This document shows positions 31,350 through 44,934 of a stretch of DNA of 64,000 nucleotides, piece after piece. The translations under genes and the position numbers were made by a program. Positions within the stretch are counted from its first letter, which is position 1. Every line of letters starts with the position of its first letter. Below the pieces are notes generated by a model. That model saw only the letters and a program-made list of their open reading frames with translations, searched no databases and had not been told where the DNA came from. The DNA is from Pomphorhynchus laevis (lineage: Eukaryota > Acanthocephala > Palaeacanthocephala > Echinorhynchida > Pomphorhynchidae). The stretch covers positions 62,001 through 126,000 of the forward strand of contig WNNJ02000020.1 of NCBI GenBank assembly GCA_012934845.2, in the 5' to 3' direction.

Positions 31350-33180
31350 ACTAAATCTTATCTACAGACAAGATTTAATGGGTAGATAGGGCATATCTAC
31401 TGATAATCAAATTAATTTATGACCCTAATAATTTCGATTCTACTAAATCCAAATCAAAATAATGAATCCAAATCGAGTCGAAAAATTACCACAATTTGGA
31501 ATTAAGTTATTTCATTCTCTACGTATATTTCCAGCTAAAATTAAAATAAAATCAAATGCAAAATATAAATAAATTTATTAAAAATAAATTTTATTACAAA
31601 TATCAAATAATATATCAAACATTTTTCAATATTAATAAATATTAATAAAATATTATATTAAAAATACATTTGAAAGTTATCATTATTGTTTCTTCGTGTC
31701 AATATTTAATCTGCGAAAATCATTTTTTAAAAAAATTATTTTTTTAATAAAATTTTATATTTAAAATACATTTGATAAAATAATTTGTCTTTATAAATAT
31801 AAATTTGTAATACGAAAATGCTTGTGTCATTTTACAACTTTATTTTATAATGGAATAAAAATTGCAAGTTAAGAATATATCGTGAATCCTCGTAAAGCAC
31901 CCTAAAGCAAAAACGTATTTTAACGAATGCTGCGAAAGCCACAGTTTCTTCACAGTTGAAATTCGCAGTGGGTCATTTTTAAAACGGTCGAATATTTTAA
32001 CAGTCGTAATGAAAGTGCCTAAATGCATTTGAGTTCGACAATCAATAAAGCTAATAAATTGCAACTACGGTAAGTCACTGTCAGTAATACAAATTTGCGT
32101 ATTTAATTTTAAATTAAATACACATACATTTGAAAAATTAATGAAAACAGTAAAGACAAGAGTTCAGAAAGAACACTTGCATGGTCCAGGTGTTGAAAGA
32201 TAATAATTGGCATGACAGGAGATAGTTGAGATAAATGAATAAAAGTTTCTTCTTGTCAATATTTAATCTATAGAAAATTCTTTTTAAATTCGGAAAGAAA
32301 TTAAAATATACACATATAAAAGGTGTCTGTATATTTTCAAATACACACACTGACATACACATTAGTACACATTATCGAAAGCAACATAATTTGAAAAATA
32401 AGAAGTATTTTATTTTTTCAAAGATTTCACCCATGACCGTAATAAATAAAATGAAATTAATAAAAACACTGAGCTGTTTAACTTATTTACACCTATTTAG
32501 GTATGTTGATTTTAAACACAAAGTGCTTACCTATTTAGCTAAGCACTTTGTACCATATTCTAAAATATAAAGTGCAAACATCCACAACTATATGGACCAT
32601 ATTGGACTGTAATGATTGCTGATACCCTAACTGCAAATGTAACGGCGGATTCACATTGTTTCATACATTTTCATGTCGGCAAGAAGGCAATTGTACTGTT
32701 TCGAGCAAGTGAAGACGATTTGAATGATGTGAACATTGAAGATGGCGTTGATAATATCGGTGTTAAAAACGAAAAGCAACTTGAAGTGGATACAGAAGAA
32801 GCTATGCAGTAAACTTTTTAATTTCCATGAATACAAATCGTGAAGCTTCTGATAAAACCGTTGATTAAAACTTTCAAATTAGATATTTTTCATTCACATT
32901 TCGATTGCCTACAAGTCAATTACATATAATTTTTATATAGAAAACGATTATTTTTCTGTCGCATTAGGCCAACATTTACAAAACCTTTGAGTAAACATTG
33001 TCCACAAGCATAAAGTCACAAAATTTCAGTTTAAAATTCTAGATTAAATGAATGTCGGCTTAAACATACATTAAACACTCATAAGTTCCACTATTTTTAT
33101 AGTCGTAATTATACGATCTGCTAGTTTGAGAATAGACAGAAAAAGGCACAAATTAAAGTATATATATAATTTTAAATCTG
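31350..33180. other. AT-rich region, no gene supported
   Basis: A 66-codon frame at 32612-32812 (MIADTLTANV..., acidic end) has somewhat balanced composition but no family signature and no splice support; I do not call it a gene. The rest is AT-rich. Confidence 0.5.
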
Positions 33181-33199
33181 ATTGTGTTAAACTGTGCTC

Positions 33200-34230
33200 C
33201 GGGAGCTAATAAGCTTCAGTTTCATAATTGTAGATTTTGACAAAATCCGGAGTTTGATGTTTTTAATATATCCAAGGCAGCCGAATACGGCTGCATTGGA
33301 ATACGGCTAAATGTTTAGATGGACTGATAAGCAAGTTTCCAGTTTACGAGCTTTTTGCCACTGGAATTTAATTAATTTATCGGAAATGCTCTTTTTCGAA
33401 AGTCACATAGGCAGCCGATACGTCATCGAGATGGTTCATAATACTGATGAGCGCTGCCGGCAATCTCTGTGGTCTAGTAGTGGCGGATAGTATGCTGATC
33501 GTTAAGCGTAGTCTAATTAAGTAAAGACAGCAGCTTTCAACATAATGCCGTATTTCAATGGAATCATGGACCGTTGTTATCAAGCATCCTTGATGCAGCC
33601 TGTTATATATATAATTTAGTAGTTTGATGTGTTACACTGTGTTGCCAAAAACCGGAGTTCGATTACTAGCAGAGCAGACTTCGTTATCACTCCTAAACGA
33701 GCTGATGGTAGCCGGCAGCAATCAACAGTAGGATGAATTACCATCAGTCGTTTCCGCTAAGATCAACTAGAACTGACATTGTGACTTAAAGTCGTGTATC
33801 AAAGTCCAGTCTATCAAGCAACAGTATTTTATATAAATACCGAATTTCGTAAGAAATCCTGGACCGTTGTTTACTCATCACATCCGTGCACCACCATTAT
33901 ACATGTCGTATCCATTAAAGATCCAAAGATTGCAGAGACAACCGAAACGATCATTGAGTACTTCATTCTACTAATAACTGTTGCCGGGTACTCATCATTG
34001 CGATGCTAAAGTGATCGTCTAGAATTGACATGGTGACTGAAAGTCGTGAATCGAAGTCCAGTCTATCAAGCAACACCATTTAGTATAAATGCCGTATTTC
34101 GTAAGAAATCCTGGACCGTTGTTTACTCAGCACATCCGTGCACTACTATTATACATGCCGTATCCATTAAGGATCCAACGAGTGCAGCGACAATTCAGCA
34201 ACAACCTCTGCCTATTGTTTAAGGATGGTC
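33200..34230. repeat. Tandemly duplicated dispersed repeat (251-bp period)
   Basis: 33795-33925 and 34046-34176 are about 90% alike: gaaatcctggaccgttgttt, cacatccgtgcac and ttatacatg.cgtatccatta. Upstream, weaker copies of gtgttacactgtg phrases occur (33190 and 33630). The last 55 bp (34176-34230) match 15904-15958 near the ribozyme palindrome. No coding. Probably a non-autonomous mobile repeat. Confidence 0.75.
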
Positions 34231-35039
34231 GATTAAGCAAAGTGTCGTAAACGGCACTATATATAGTTTCACAATGGAAATTAATTCAATTTGGATTAAA
34301 ATTTATAAATGTAATATGGTAAGCAAATTTTTATTTTAAACACATGTGTAAGTAGGTTTCTAATTAAAGACTAATCGGTTGACAAAAAACAACCCTTGAA
34401 TTAACAGTAACAAAAAGATTGTTTGGAATCTGAATCTGAAAGCATCTGGTCTCGGAGTTTGACTTCGATCACTAAATGACGTAATCGTTATGTAAATGTA
34501 AATTAGCAACGAAAAAGTAGCTTACATCCTTTCTTCTGTTGGCTATCGTCGTTGTAGGGCAATACGTCACATATCTTCCAAAATAACTTAAAAACCAAAA
34601 TGCTATGAGTATGGGAAAATAATGTTTTATTAACAAAACAAAAACATTCTAATATATGTAAATAAAGGTTATGTAATACTATAACATAAATAAAATATAA
34701 TTTATACTATTTACATAATATATATATAAATTTCCCTTTTTAAAATTTTTATAAAATTACAGAAACGAAGAAAGAAATGAAAATAGTTTTATATTAAAAA
34801 TATTAGAATTTATATTATATAACAATTTATAAAATATTTTATATAAAATATTAAATTTCGAATAAAATATTAAAATATTAAAATACAAATATTTTATTTA
34901 AAATTTATTTAAAATATTAAATTAGCTATCATCTTTAGGAAATTACAAAAAATTACACAAATGAAGAAAACGATAATAGTTTTATATTCCAAAATCTAAT
35001 AGATAAAGTGTTAACGATTTAATGCTATAGATATAGAAA

Positions 35040-35340
35040 CATTTTTACATATGCATTCATGCATACCATATAAATATACATTAAATATAGCACATTAAAT
35101 AATGAAATTTTAATTTAGTATATAATACTATATTATTATAGTATTATTATATTATTATACTATATATATTACTATATTTATTCAATAAGCGAACAAATTT
35201 ATCCAGAAAGCCTTTTCTTAATAAAACCAATATTGATTATAAAGAAAGTATATATCTTGATATGAACATTAAATTAACATTAACTAAAACTACTATTAAT
35301 TTATATCGTATAGATTTAAATTTACAAGAAACATACAACT
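35040..35340 (+). mobile_element. Naiad-type Penelope-like fragment
   Basis: Pieces of the palm-distal segment: atgcattcatgcataccata (HSCIPYN), ttattcaataagcgaacaaa (FYSISEQI), ttgatatgaacattaaatta (LDMNIKL), in rearranged order. Remains of an element like that at 47.6-50.3 kb. Confidence 0.7.
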
Positions 35341-35394
35341 TTTTATGGATGGATAATAAATATACTTTATATTAAAGTAAGGTACAGGTTAAGC

Positions 35395-35770
35395 AAATTT
35401 CATTAGAGGAAATACTTCATTCCTCAATTTCATTAGAGGAATAAAGGCTGAAACATAGCAGTTAACATAGCAGTGAACATAACACAGCAGTTCCTCCTGA
35501 TGACCAATCATTATTCTGATACAAAGTTTGCATCGTATATTATTTATTAGTCAATTCATAAAAATTGACTTTTATTTTAAATTTCAATTTTAAATTATAT
35601 ATATTTTTTTAAATATAATAAGTTATAATATATTTGTTAAAAGTAGGAATTATAATATATTGTTAAAAGTGGCATAACAGTTCCTCCTGATAACCTGTTA
35701 TTTATTAGTCAATTCATAAAAATTGACTTTTATTTTAAATTTAAATTTATTATTTTAACTATAAATTATA
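35395..35770 (+). mobile_element. Two Naiad-type 3' end fragments in tandem
   Basis: Phrases cagttcctcctgatgacc and ttagtcaattcataaaaatt occur at 35480-35575 and again at 35690-35745. These match the terminal regions at 10720-10880 and 44940-45090. No coding remains. Confidence 0.75.
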
Positions 35771-35847
35771 AAAAATCTTATAACAATTATTTATTTTATT
35801 ATTTAATTATTAAATTTTGATATATCATTATTATTAATGATGCTAAA

Positions 35848-37620
35848 TTATTATTACATCATCATTATCTCGAAGGGTTTACTTAAAGGTAGTGAGCATT
35901 CCAATAACAAAGTGGATGAATCATTTCGGCTTTTTTCTTACGTTAACTTTTTCAGAGAATCTGTCAAGAGCTTATTACATTGATTTTTCGACTACATACT
36001 TAGGTGATTTGAATTTTCTGAATGCACCATTCTTGATATCTGGAATATCCGCCCTGTTGGGAAGATTGCCGACTCTCAAGGCTGCAGGATTGGACGGATT
36101 AATAGGTGAACACTTGAAAAGCTTATTTACCTTTTCCGCAGGATTCTGGATTGATTTGTTTAATATCATATTATTCGGTTCATCTTTTTCTCCAGTATAG
36201 AAGCATATGTCATTCTTAAGAATTTGTACAAAGTAAAGGGAGATCCTGGAGACAAACAATTATAGGGGTATTGCTATACTCAGTCGCACCTACAAGCTAC
36301 TTGCTTATTTAATGTTACACCAACTGTTACCGTATGTTCACAATTTTCTACCCATAAAGCAACATGGCTTTTGGCCTTTATTTTCAACAATGAATGCAAT
36401 TATAATTTTGAGAACGGCAGTCTTAGATATCAGAGTCTTACATGTTCCTCTGTATGTAATGTTCCCTGATTTTACGAAGAAATTTGACCTGGTAAAAAGG
36501 TCTGCTTTTTCGTAAGCTAAAATATTTTCTTGGCCTTCGATACCCTATTTGTCACGTAGTAATCGAAATACTAAAGTCACATTGTGTTTAGATATTCGAT
36601 GGTGCAAAACTCTCATAATCATTTCATAAGCTAACTGGTGTGCTTCAGGGAGACTAACTGAGCCCACTACTTTTCAGCTTATTTATAGCAGATCTACCAA
36701 ATTGTATTAGAGCCACGAAACCATCGTGTTTGTTATATGCAGTTATTACGAGTTATAATCTCGTAATTTATTCTTCCGGAATGGAAAATGTTCAGATGGC
36801 GCTTAGTAACCTTTATCAGTATTGTCAATCTAACGGCATTCTTCTAAACCTTGATAAAACAAAGGTCGTGGTATTTCGAGTAGGAGGAGGATTATCAAGA
36901 AAAAGCTCCTTAACTTTTAAATGTGTTCCACTTTAGACGATATCTCAATTTTATTATCTAATTATGAGGGTTACCAGTCGTTGGACTTTTTCTGACCATA
37001 TTGAATGTGCTGCGTGTAAAGTAACTTCTCGAGTCAGTGCAGCACAGCTTCTTTCTTCCTCCACATACGATGTTGTATTGAAATTCTCTCGTTTAATGTT
37101 AATGCCTATTGTGAGCTATGGTTTATCTGTGATCAGATCTCACAACGTCAAATTTCAAGCAATTATATAAAATAAAATGGACATTTCTAAAACAGTATTT
37201 TGATGTATCTACCAAGGTATCCTCTTCAGTGTAAGCGTCTTTATTAGATGATCAACCATTGTCTTTTCAAATAAACGTATCACTGGTTTTGGTTGAAACT
37301 CATTAATTTGCGGCTCAAATGGATGCATAGCGCGCTAACTTATTAGCTGTTGACACCTCTCATATAATGTCTCATGCGGTATTGTGCCCAAGTGTTTGGC
37401 GACAAGGTTCAAAAGAAAAACTAACTTGTACAATCAGGATGTCGTTGGATGGCTTTCATCCAAAATTTTGTCGGAATCGTCAAATGTGCCATACACGCAC
37501 GAGACTCTGCGTCTGTAGGTTTAGCCGCGAACCCTGCGGTGAACTGTTGCACGCACGATACTGTTCTTACCTGAAAGAACTGTTTTTGCTGCAATTAAAT
37601 GCAATTATGAGATAACAGAA
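35848..37620 (+). pseudogene. Decayed non-LTR retrotransposon RT (CR1/RTE-like)
   Basis: Plus-strand fragments in shifting frames: LKAAGLDGLIGEHLKSL (36075), NYRGIAILSRTYKLLAYLML (36258), EQHGF-type KQHGFWPLFSTMNAI (36355), motif A as FPDFTKKFDLVKR (36470; usual form FIDFTKAFD), motif B region GVLQG.L.EPTTFQLIYSR, lost YADD at 36740, then LVIYSSGMENVQMALSNLYQ and LLNLDKTKVVVFRVGG (36860), SRWTFSDHIECAACKV and MLMPIVSYGLS (37100). Numerous stops and frameshifts: inactive. The frame peters out where the satellite array starts at about 37620. Confidence 0.85.
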
Positions 37621-37621
37621 A

Positions 37622-40600
37622 TTTAAAATAGTTGATAATGATCCATTATTAATTAATATTATTGGAGCTGGATCAAAGAAAAGAGGAAATTATGTTTGAT
37701 ATTTCGCTAACTTCTGTTAGCATCTACAGAAAATTACTTCTGTTAGCATCTCCAGAAAATTACCTCAATAGTTGATAATGATCCATTATTGATAAATAAT
37801 TATTGGAGCTGGATCAAAGAAATGAGGAAATTATGTTTGATATTTAGGTAACTACTGTTAGCATCTTCAGAAAATTACCTCAATAGTTGATAATGATCCA
37901 TTATTGATAAATAATTATTGGAGCTGGATCAAAGAAATGAGGAAATTATGTTTGATATTTCAGTAACTACTGTTAGCATCTTTAGAAAAGTGTCTGGAGA
38001 TTTTGGAAAATCTTTATATATTCTTCTTCTAAGAAATCTTTAATATCTTCTTTCTTCTTCTAAGAAAGAAGATATTAAAATATTAATGTTATTATTAATT
38101 ATTAATGTTATTACAATTGTAATTTTCTTACAAAAGTTACCGAAAATAAAGTTACAAAAGTTACTTACAAAAATATCAAACATAATTTCCTCATTTCTTT
38201 GATCCAGCTCCAATAATTATTTATCAATAATGGATCGTTATCAACTATTGAGGTAATTTTCTGAAAATGCTAACAGTAGTTACTGAAATATCAAACATAA
38301 TTTCCTCATTTTTTCGATCCAGCTCCAATAATTATTTATCAATAATGGATCATTATCAACTATTGAGGTAATTTTCTGAAGATGCTAACAGAAATTAGCG
38401 AAATATCAAACATAATTTCCTCATTTCTTTGATCCAGCTCCAATAATTATTTATCAAAAATGGATCATTATCAACTATTGAGGTAATTTTCTGAAGATTC
38501 TAACAGTAGTTACTGAAATATCAAACATAATTTCCTTATTTCTTTGATCCAGCTCCAATAATTATTTATCAATAATGGATCATTATCAACTATTGAGGTA
38601 ATTTTCTGAAGATGCTAACAGTAGTTACTGAAATATCAAACATAATTTCCTCATTTCTTTGATCCAGCTCCAATAATTATTTATCAAAAATGGATCATTA
38701 TCAACTATTGAGGTAATTTTCTGAAGATGCTAACAGTAGTTACTGAAATATCAAACATAATTTCCTCATTTCTTTGATCCAGCTCCAATAATTATTTATC
38801 AAAAATGGATCATTATCAACTATTGAGGTAATTTTCTGAAGATGCTAACAGTAGTTACTGAAATATCAAACATAATTTCCTCATTTCTTTGATCCAGCTC
38901 CAATAATTATTTATCAATAATGGATCGTTATCAACTATTGAGGTAATTTTCTGAAAATGCTAACAGTAGTTACTGAAATATCAAACATAATTTCCTCATT
39001 TTTTCGATCCAGCTCCAATAATTATTTATCAATAATGGATCATTATCAACTATTGAGGTAATTTTCTGAAGATGCTAACAGAAATTAGCGAAATATCAAA
39101 CATAATTTCCTCATTTCTTTGATCCAGCTCCAATAATTATTTATCAAAAATGGATCATTATCAACTATTGAGGTAATTTTCTGAAGATTCTAACAGTAGC
39201 TACTGAAATATCAAACATAATTTCCTTATTTCTTTGATCCAGCTCCAATAATTATTTATCAATAATGGATCATTATCAACTATTGAGGTAATTTTCTGAA
39301 GATGCTAACAGTAGTTACTGAAATATCAAACATAATTTCCTCATTTCTTTGATCCAGCTCCAATAATTATTTATCAAAAATGGATCATTATCAACTATTG
39401 AGGTAATTTTCTGAAGATGCTAACAGTAGTTACTGAAATATCAAACATAATTTCCTCTTTTCTTTGATCCAGCTCCAATAATTATTTATCAATAATGGAT
39501 CATTATCAACTATTGAGGTAATTTTCTGAAGATGCTAACAGAAGTAATTTTCTGGAGATGCTAACAGAAATTAGCGAAATATTAAACATAATTTCCTCAT
39601 TTCTTTAATCCAGCTCTAATAATTATTTATCAACAATGGATCATTATCAACTATTGAGGTAATTTTCTGAAGATGCTAACAGAAGTAATTTTCTGAAGAT
39701 GCTAACAGAAATTAGCGAAATATTAAACATAATTTCCTCATTTCTTTGATCCAGCTCTAATAATTATTTATCAATAATGGATCGTTATCAACTATTGAGG
39801 TAATTTTCTGTAGCTGCTAACAAAAGTTACCGAAATATCAAAAATAATTTCATTTTTCCTTTTATCCAGCTCCAATAATTATTTATCAATAATGGATCAT
39901 TATCAACTATTCAGGCAATTTTCTGAAGATGCTAACAATAGTTACTGAAATATCAAACATAATTTCCTTATTTCTTTGATCCAGCTCCAAAAATTATTTA
40001 TCAATAATGGATCGTTATCAACTATTGAGGTAATTTTCTGAAAATGCTAACAGTAGTTACTGAAATATCAAACATAATTTTCTCTTTTCTTTGATCCAGC
40101 TCCAATAATTATTTATCAATAATGGATCGTTATCAACTATTGAGGTAATTTTCTGTAGCTGCTAACAAAAGTTACCGAAATATCAAAAATAATTTCATTT
40201 TTCCTTTTATCCAGCTCCAATAATTATTTATCAAAAATGGATCATTATCAACAATTGAGGTAATTTTCTGAAGATGCTAAGAGTAGTTACTGAAATATCA
40301 AACATAATTTCCTTATTTCTTTGATCCAGCTCCAATAATTATTTATCAATAATGGATCGTTATCAACAATTGAGGTAATTTTCTGTAGCTGCTAACAAAA
40401 GTTACCGAAATATCAAAAATAATTTCATTTTTCCTTTTATCCAGCTCCAATAATTATTTATCAATAATGGATCATTATCAACTATTCAGGCAATTTTCTG
40501 AAGATGCTAACAATAGTTACTGAAATATCAAACATAATTTCCTTATTTCTTTGATCCAGCTCCAAAAATTATTTATCAATAATGGATCGTTATCAACTAT

Positions 40601-43600
40601 TGAGGTAATTTTCTGAAAATGCTAACAGTAGTTACTGAAATATCAAACATAATTTTCTCTTTTCTTTGATCCAGCTCCAATAATTATTTATCAATAATGG
40701 ATCGTTATCAACTATTGAGGTAATTTTCTGTAGCTGCTAACAAAAGTTACCGAAATATCAAAAATAATTTCATTTTTCCTTTTATCCAGCTCCAATAATT
40801 ATTTATCAAAAATGGATCATTATCAACTATTGAGGTAATTTTCTGAAGATGCTAAGAGTAGTTACTGAAATATCAAACATAATTTCCTTATTTCTTTGAT
40901 CCAGCTCCAATAATTATTTATCAATAATGGATCGTTATCAACAATTGAGGTAATTTTCTGTAGCTGCTAACAAAAGTTACCGAAATATCAAAAATAATTT
41001 CATATTTCCTTTGATCCAGCTCCAATAATTATTTATCAATAATGGATCATTATCAACTATTGAGGTAATTTTCTGAAGATGCTAACAGAAATTAGCGAAA
41101 TATCAAACATAATTTCCTCATTTCTTTGATCCAGCTCCAATAATTATTTATCAATAATGGATCATTATCAACTATTGAGGTAATTTTCTGAAAATGCTGA
41201 CAGTAGTTACTGAAATATCAAACATAATTTCCTCATTTCTTTGATCCAGCTCCAATAATTATTTATCAATAATGGATCGTTATCAACAATTGAGGTAATT
41301 TTCTGTAGCTGCTAACAAAAGTTACCGAAATATCAAAAATAATTTCATATTTCCTTTGATCCAGCTCCAATAATTATTTATCAATAATGGATCATTATCA
41401 ACTATTGAGGTAATTTTCTGAAGATGCTAACAGAAATTAGCGAAATATCAAACATAATTTCCTTATTTCTTTGATCCAGCTCCAATAATTATTTATCAAT
41501 AATGGATCGTTATCAACTATTGAGGTAATTTTCTGAGGATGCTTACAGAAGTAATTTTCTGAAGATGCTAACAGAAATTAGCGAAATATCAAACATAATT
41601 TCCTCATTTCTTTGATCCAGCTCCAATAATTATTTATCAATAATGGATCATTATCAACTATTGAGGTAATTTTCTGAAGATGCTTACAGAAGTAATTTTC
41701 TGAAGATGCTAACAGAAATTAGCGAAATATCAAACATAATTTCCTCATTTCTTTGACACAGCTCTAATAATTATTTATCAATAATGGATCGTTATCAACT
41801 ATTGAGGTAATTTTCTGTAGCTGCTAACAAAAGTTACCGAAATATCAAAAATAATTTCATATTTCCTTTGATCCAGCTCCAATAATTATTTATCAAAATG
41901 GATCATTATCAACTGTTGAGGCAATTTTCTGAAGATGCTAACAGAAATTAGCGAAATATCAAACATAATTTCCTCATTTCTTTGATCCAGCTCCAATAAT
42001 TATTTATCAATAATGGATCAGTATCAACTATTGAGGTAATTTTCTGAAGATGCTTACAGAAGTAATTTTCTGAAGATGCTAACAGAAATTAGCGAAATAT
42101 CAAACATAATTTCCTCATTTCTTTGATCCAGCTCTAATAATTATTTATCAATAATGGATCATTATCAACTATTGAGGTAATTTTCTGTAGCTGCTAACAA
42201 AAGTTACCGAAATATCAAAAATAATTTCATATTTCCTTTGATCCAGCTCCAATAATTATTTATCAATAATGGATCATTATCAACTATTGAGGTAATTTTC
42301 TGAAGATGCTAACTGTAGTTACTGAAATATCACAAATCATTTCCTCATTTCTTTGATCCAGCTCCAATAATTATTTATCAATAATGGATCATTATCAACT
42401 ATTGAGGTAATTTTCTGAAGATGCTTACAGAAGTAATTTTCTGAAGATGCTAACAGAAATTAGCGAAATATCAAACATAATTTCCTCATTTCTTTGATCC
42501 AGCTCCAATAATTATTTATCAAAAATGGATCATTATCAACTATTGAGGTAATTTTCTGAAGATTCTAACAGTAGCTACTGAAATATCAAACATAATTTCC
42601 TCATTTCTTTGATCCAGCTCCAATAATTATTTATCAAAAATGGATCATTATCAACTATTGAGGTAATTTTCTGAAGATGCTAACAGTAGTTACTGAAATA
42701 TCAAACATAATATCCTCATTTCTTTGATCCAGCTCTAATAATTATTTATCAATAATGGATCATTATCAACTATTGAGGTAATTTTCTGAAGATGCTTACA
42801 GAAGTAATTTTCTGAAGATGCTAACAGAAATTAGCGAAATATCAAACATAATTTCCTCATTTCTTTGATCCAGCTCCAATAATTATTTATCAATAATGGA
42901 TCATGCACAACTATTAAGGTAATTTTCTGTAGCTGCTAACAAAAGTTACCGAAATATCAAAAATAATTTCATATTTCCTTTGATCCAGCTCCAATAATTA
43001 TTTATCAATAATGGATCATTATCAACTATTGAGGCAATTTTCTGAAGATGCTAACAGTAGTTACTGAAATATCAAACATCATTTCCTCATTTCTTTGATC
43101 CAGCTCCAATAATTATTTATCAATAATGGATCATTATCAACTATCGAGGTAATTTTCTGAAGATGCTTACAGAAGTAATTTTCTGAAGATGCTAACAGAA
43201 ATTAGCGAAATATCAAACATAATTTCCTCTTTTCTTTGATCCAGCTCCAATAATTATTTATCAATAAAGGATCATTATCAACTATTGAGGAAATTTTCTG
43301 AAGATGCTACAGTAGTTACTGAAATATCAAACATAATTTCCTCATTTCTTTGATCCAGCTCCAATAATTATTTATCAATAATGGATCATTATCAACTATT
43401 GAGGTAATTTTCTGAAGATGCTTACAGAAGTAATTTTCTGAAGATGCTAACAGAAATTAGCGAAATATCAAACATAATTTCCTCATTTCTTTGATCCAGC
43501 TCCAATAATTATTTATCAATAATGGATCATGAACAACTATTAAGGTAATTTTCTGTAGCTGCTAACAAAAGTTACCGAAATATCAAACATAATTTCCTTA

Positions 43601-44225
43601 TTTCTTTGATCCAGCTCCAATAATTATTTATCAATAATGGATCATTATCAACTATTGAGGCAATTTTCTGAAGATGCTAACAGTAGTTACTGAAATATCA
43701 AACATCATTTCCTCATTTCTTTGATCCAGCTCCAATAATTATTTATCAAAAATGGATCATTATCAACTATTGAGGTAATTTTCTGAAGATGCTAACAGTA
43801 GTTACTGAAATATCAAACATAATTTCCTCTTTTCTTTGATCCAGCTTCAATAATTATTTATCAATAAAGGATCATTATCAACTATTGAGGAAATTTTCTG
43901 AAGATGCTAACAGTAGTTACTGAAATATCAAACATAATTTCCTCATTTCTTTGATCCAGCTCCAATAATTATTTATCAATAATGGATCATTATCAACTAT
44001 TGAGGTAATTTTCTGAAGATGCTTACAGAAGTAATTTTCTGAAGATGCTAACAGAAATTAGCGAAATATCAATAAAAAATCCTCATTTCTTTGATCCAGC
44101 TCTAATAATTATTTATCAATAATGGATCGTTATCAGCTATTGAGGTAATTTTCTGTAGATGCTTCCAGTAGTTAGCGAAATATAAAAATATTTTTTTCTT
44201 TTCTTTGATCCAGCTTTTATGATTT
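37622..44225. repeat. Large array of a 115-bp satellite (about 50 units, with inverted first units)
   Basis: Basic unit 115 bp, starting gatccagctccaataattat. 37622-38010 holds three units in reverse orientation, 38011-38168 is a non-satellite joint with a palindrome (cttctttcttcttctaagaa), and about 38169-44225 runs forward. Higher-order copying is visible: a block of six units recurs after exactly 690 bp (38231 and 38921), a five-unit block after 575 bp (39981 and 40556). Many units after 41.5 kb carry a 26-bp internal duplication (taattttctgaagatgctta plus cagaag). Each unit has CTGAAGA-type core, hairpin, and GAAATATC. Confidence 0.97.
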
Positions 44226-44360
44226 TTTATAACAGAAATTATTGATTCACCTTTTTTAGTTCTTGTATTATTTGTAAATTGATTACATCCCAATCGCTCG
44301 TAGCGGACACGGGAATGAATAAATACATTCTCAGATTATTATTACATCATTATCATTATT

Positions 44361-44930
44361 ATGGTGGAGGCGTGTGCATTGCAAACTATATGTACAGGTT
44401 TTAAACTTCAAGCACGCACTCTCTATTGACTTCTTTGTAAGCATAAGACACAGCGACAAGATCGCGTTGTCGAAAGACGTGAAAAAGAAACGGTTCACTC
44501 TTTAGCGATTTCAATCTTCTGCAGAGTATCCAATATGAACTTAAAAGTGTTTGGCTGGATATCAACTCTTTAAATTTTTATCAAATAGACTCTTGTCAAT
44601 GGAAATACGTAAAGCCTGTAGTAGACGAGTCCCCTAAATCGTCATCGACATTAGTTGCGGTTTAATCTCGCCTTTAACCTTGTTCTGAGCTCATACACGA
44701 CACCTATAATCTACATTCGATCTGATTATATTGCAGTCATCATAGTTGATATATTAGTTGTTCATTATATATCAAGATAAATATGATAAATAATAAATCT
44801 AATCATTTAAAAGTAGGAATTATTTGAAATAAAATAATTCTAATTTGTATATTCTAATATATTCTAATTTGTATTGGAATAAGGTACACTAAATAATCGA
44901 ATTTCACCATAGGAAATACGTCATTTGCTT
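44361..44930. other. No gene seen
   Basis: Mixed-composition sequence after the non-LTR 3' end. No open frame with a family signature and no clear repeat. Confidence 0.5.
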
Positions 44931-44934
44931 GTAT

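Larger units (their letters stand above)
35848..44360 (+). mobile_element. Possible full span of that non-LTR element, split by the satellite
   Basis: A non-LTR-like 3' end (gtagcggacacgggaatgaataaa..) stands at 44300-44335, after the array. attattattacatcatcatt at 35848 and attattattacatcattatc at 44335 could be the target-site duplication. If so, the satellite array grew inside the 3' part of this element. Simple-sequence tails could also explain the similarity. Confidence 0.4.

Noticed and set aside
32612-32812. 66-codon ORF with acidic C-terminus
   Set aside because: No splice sites, homology or repeat evidence; length is compatible with chance.
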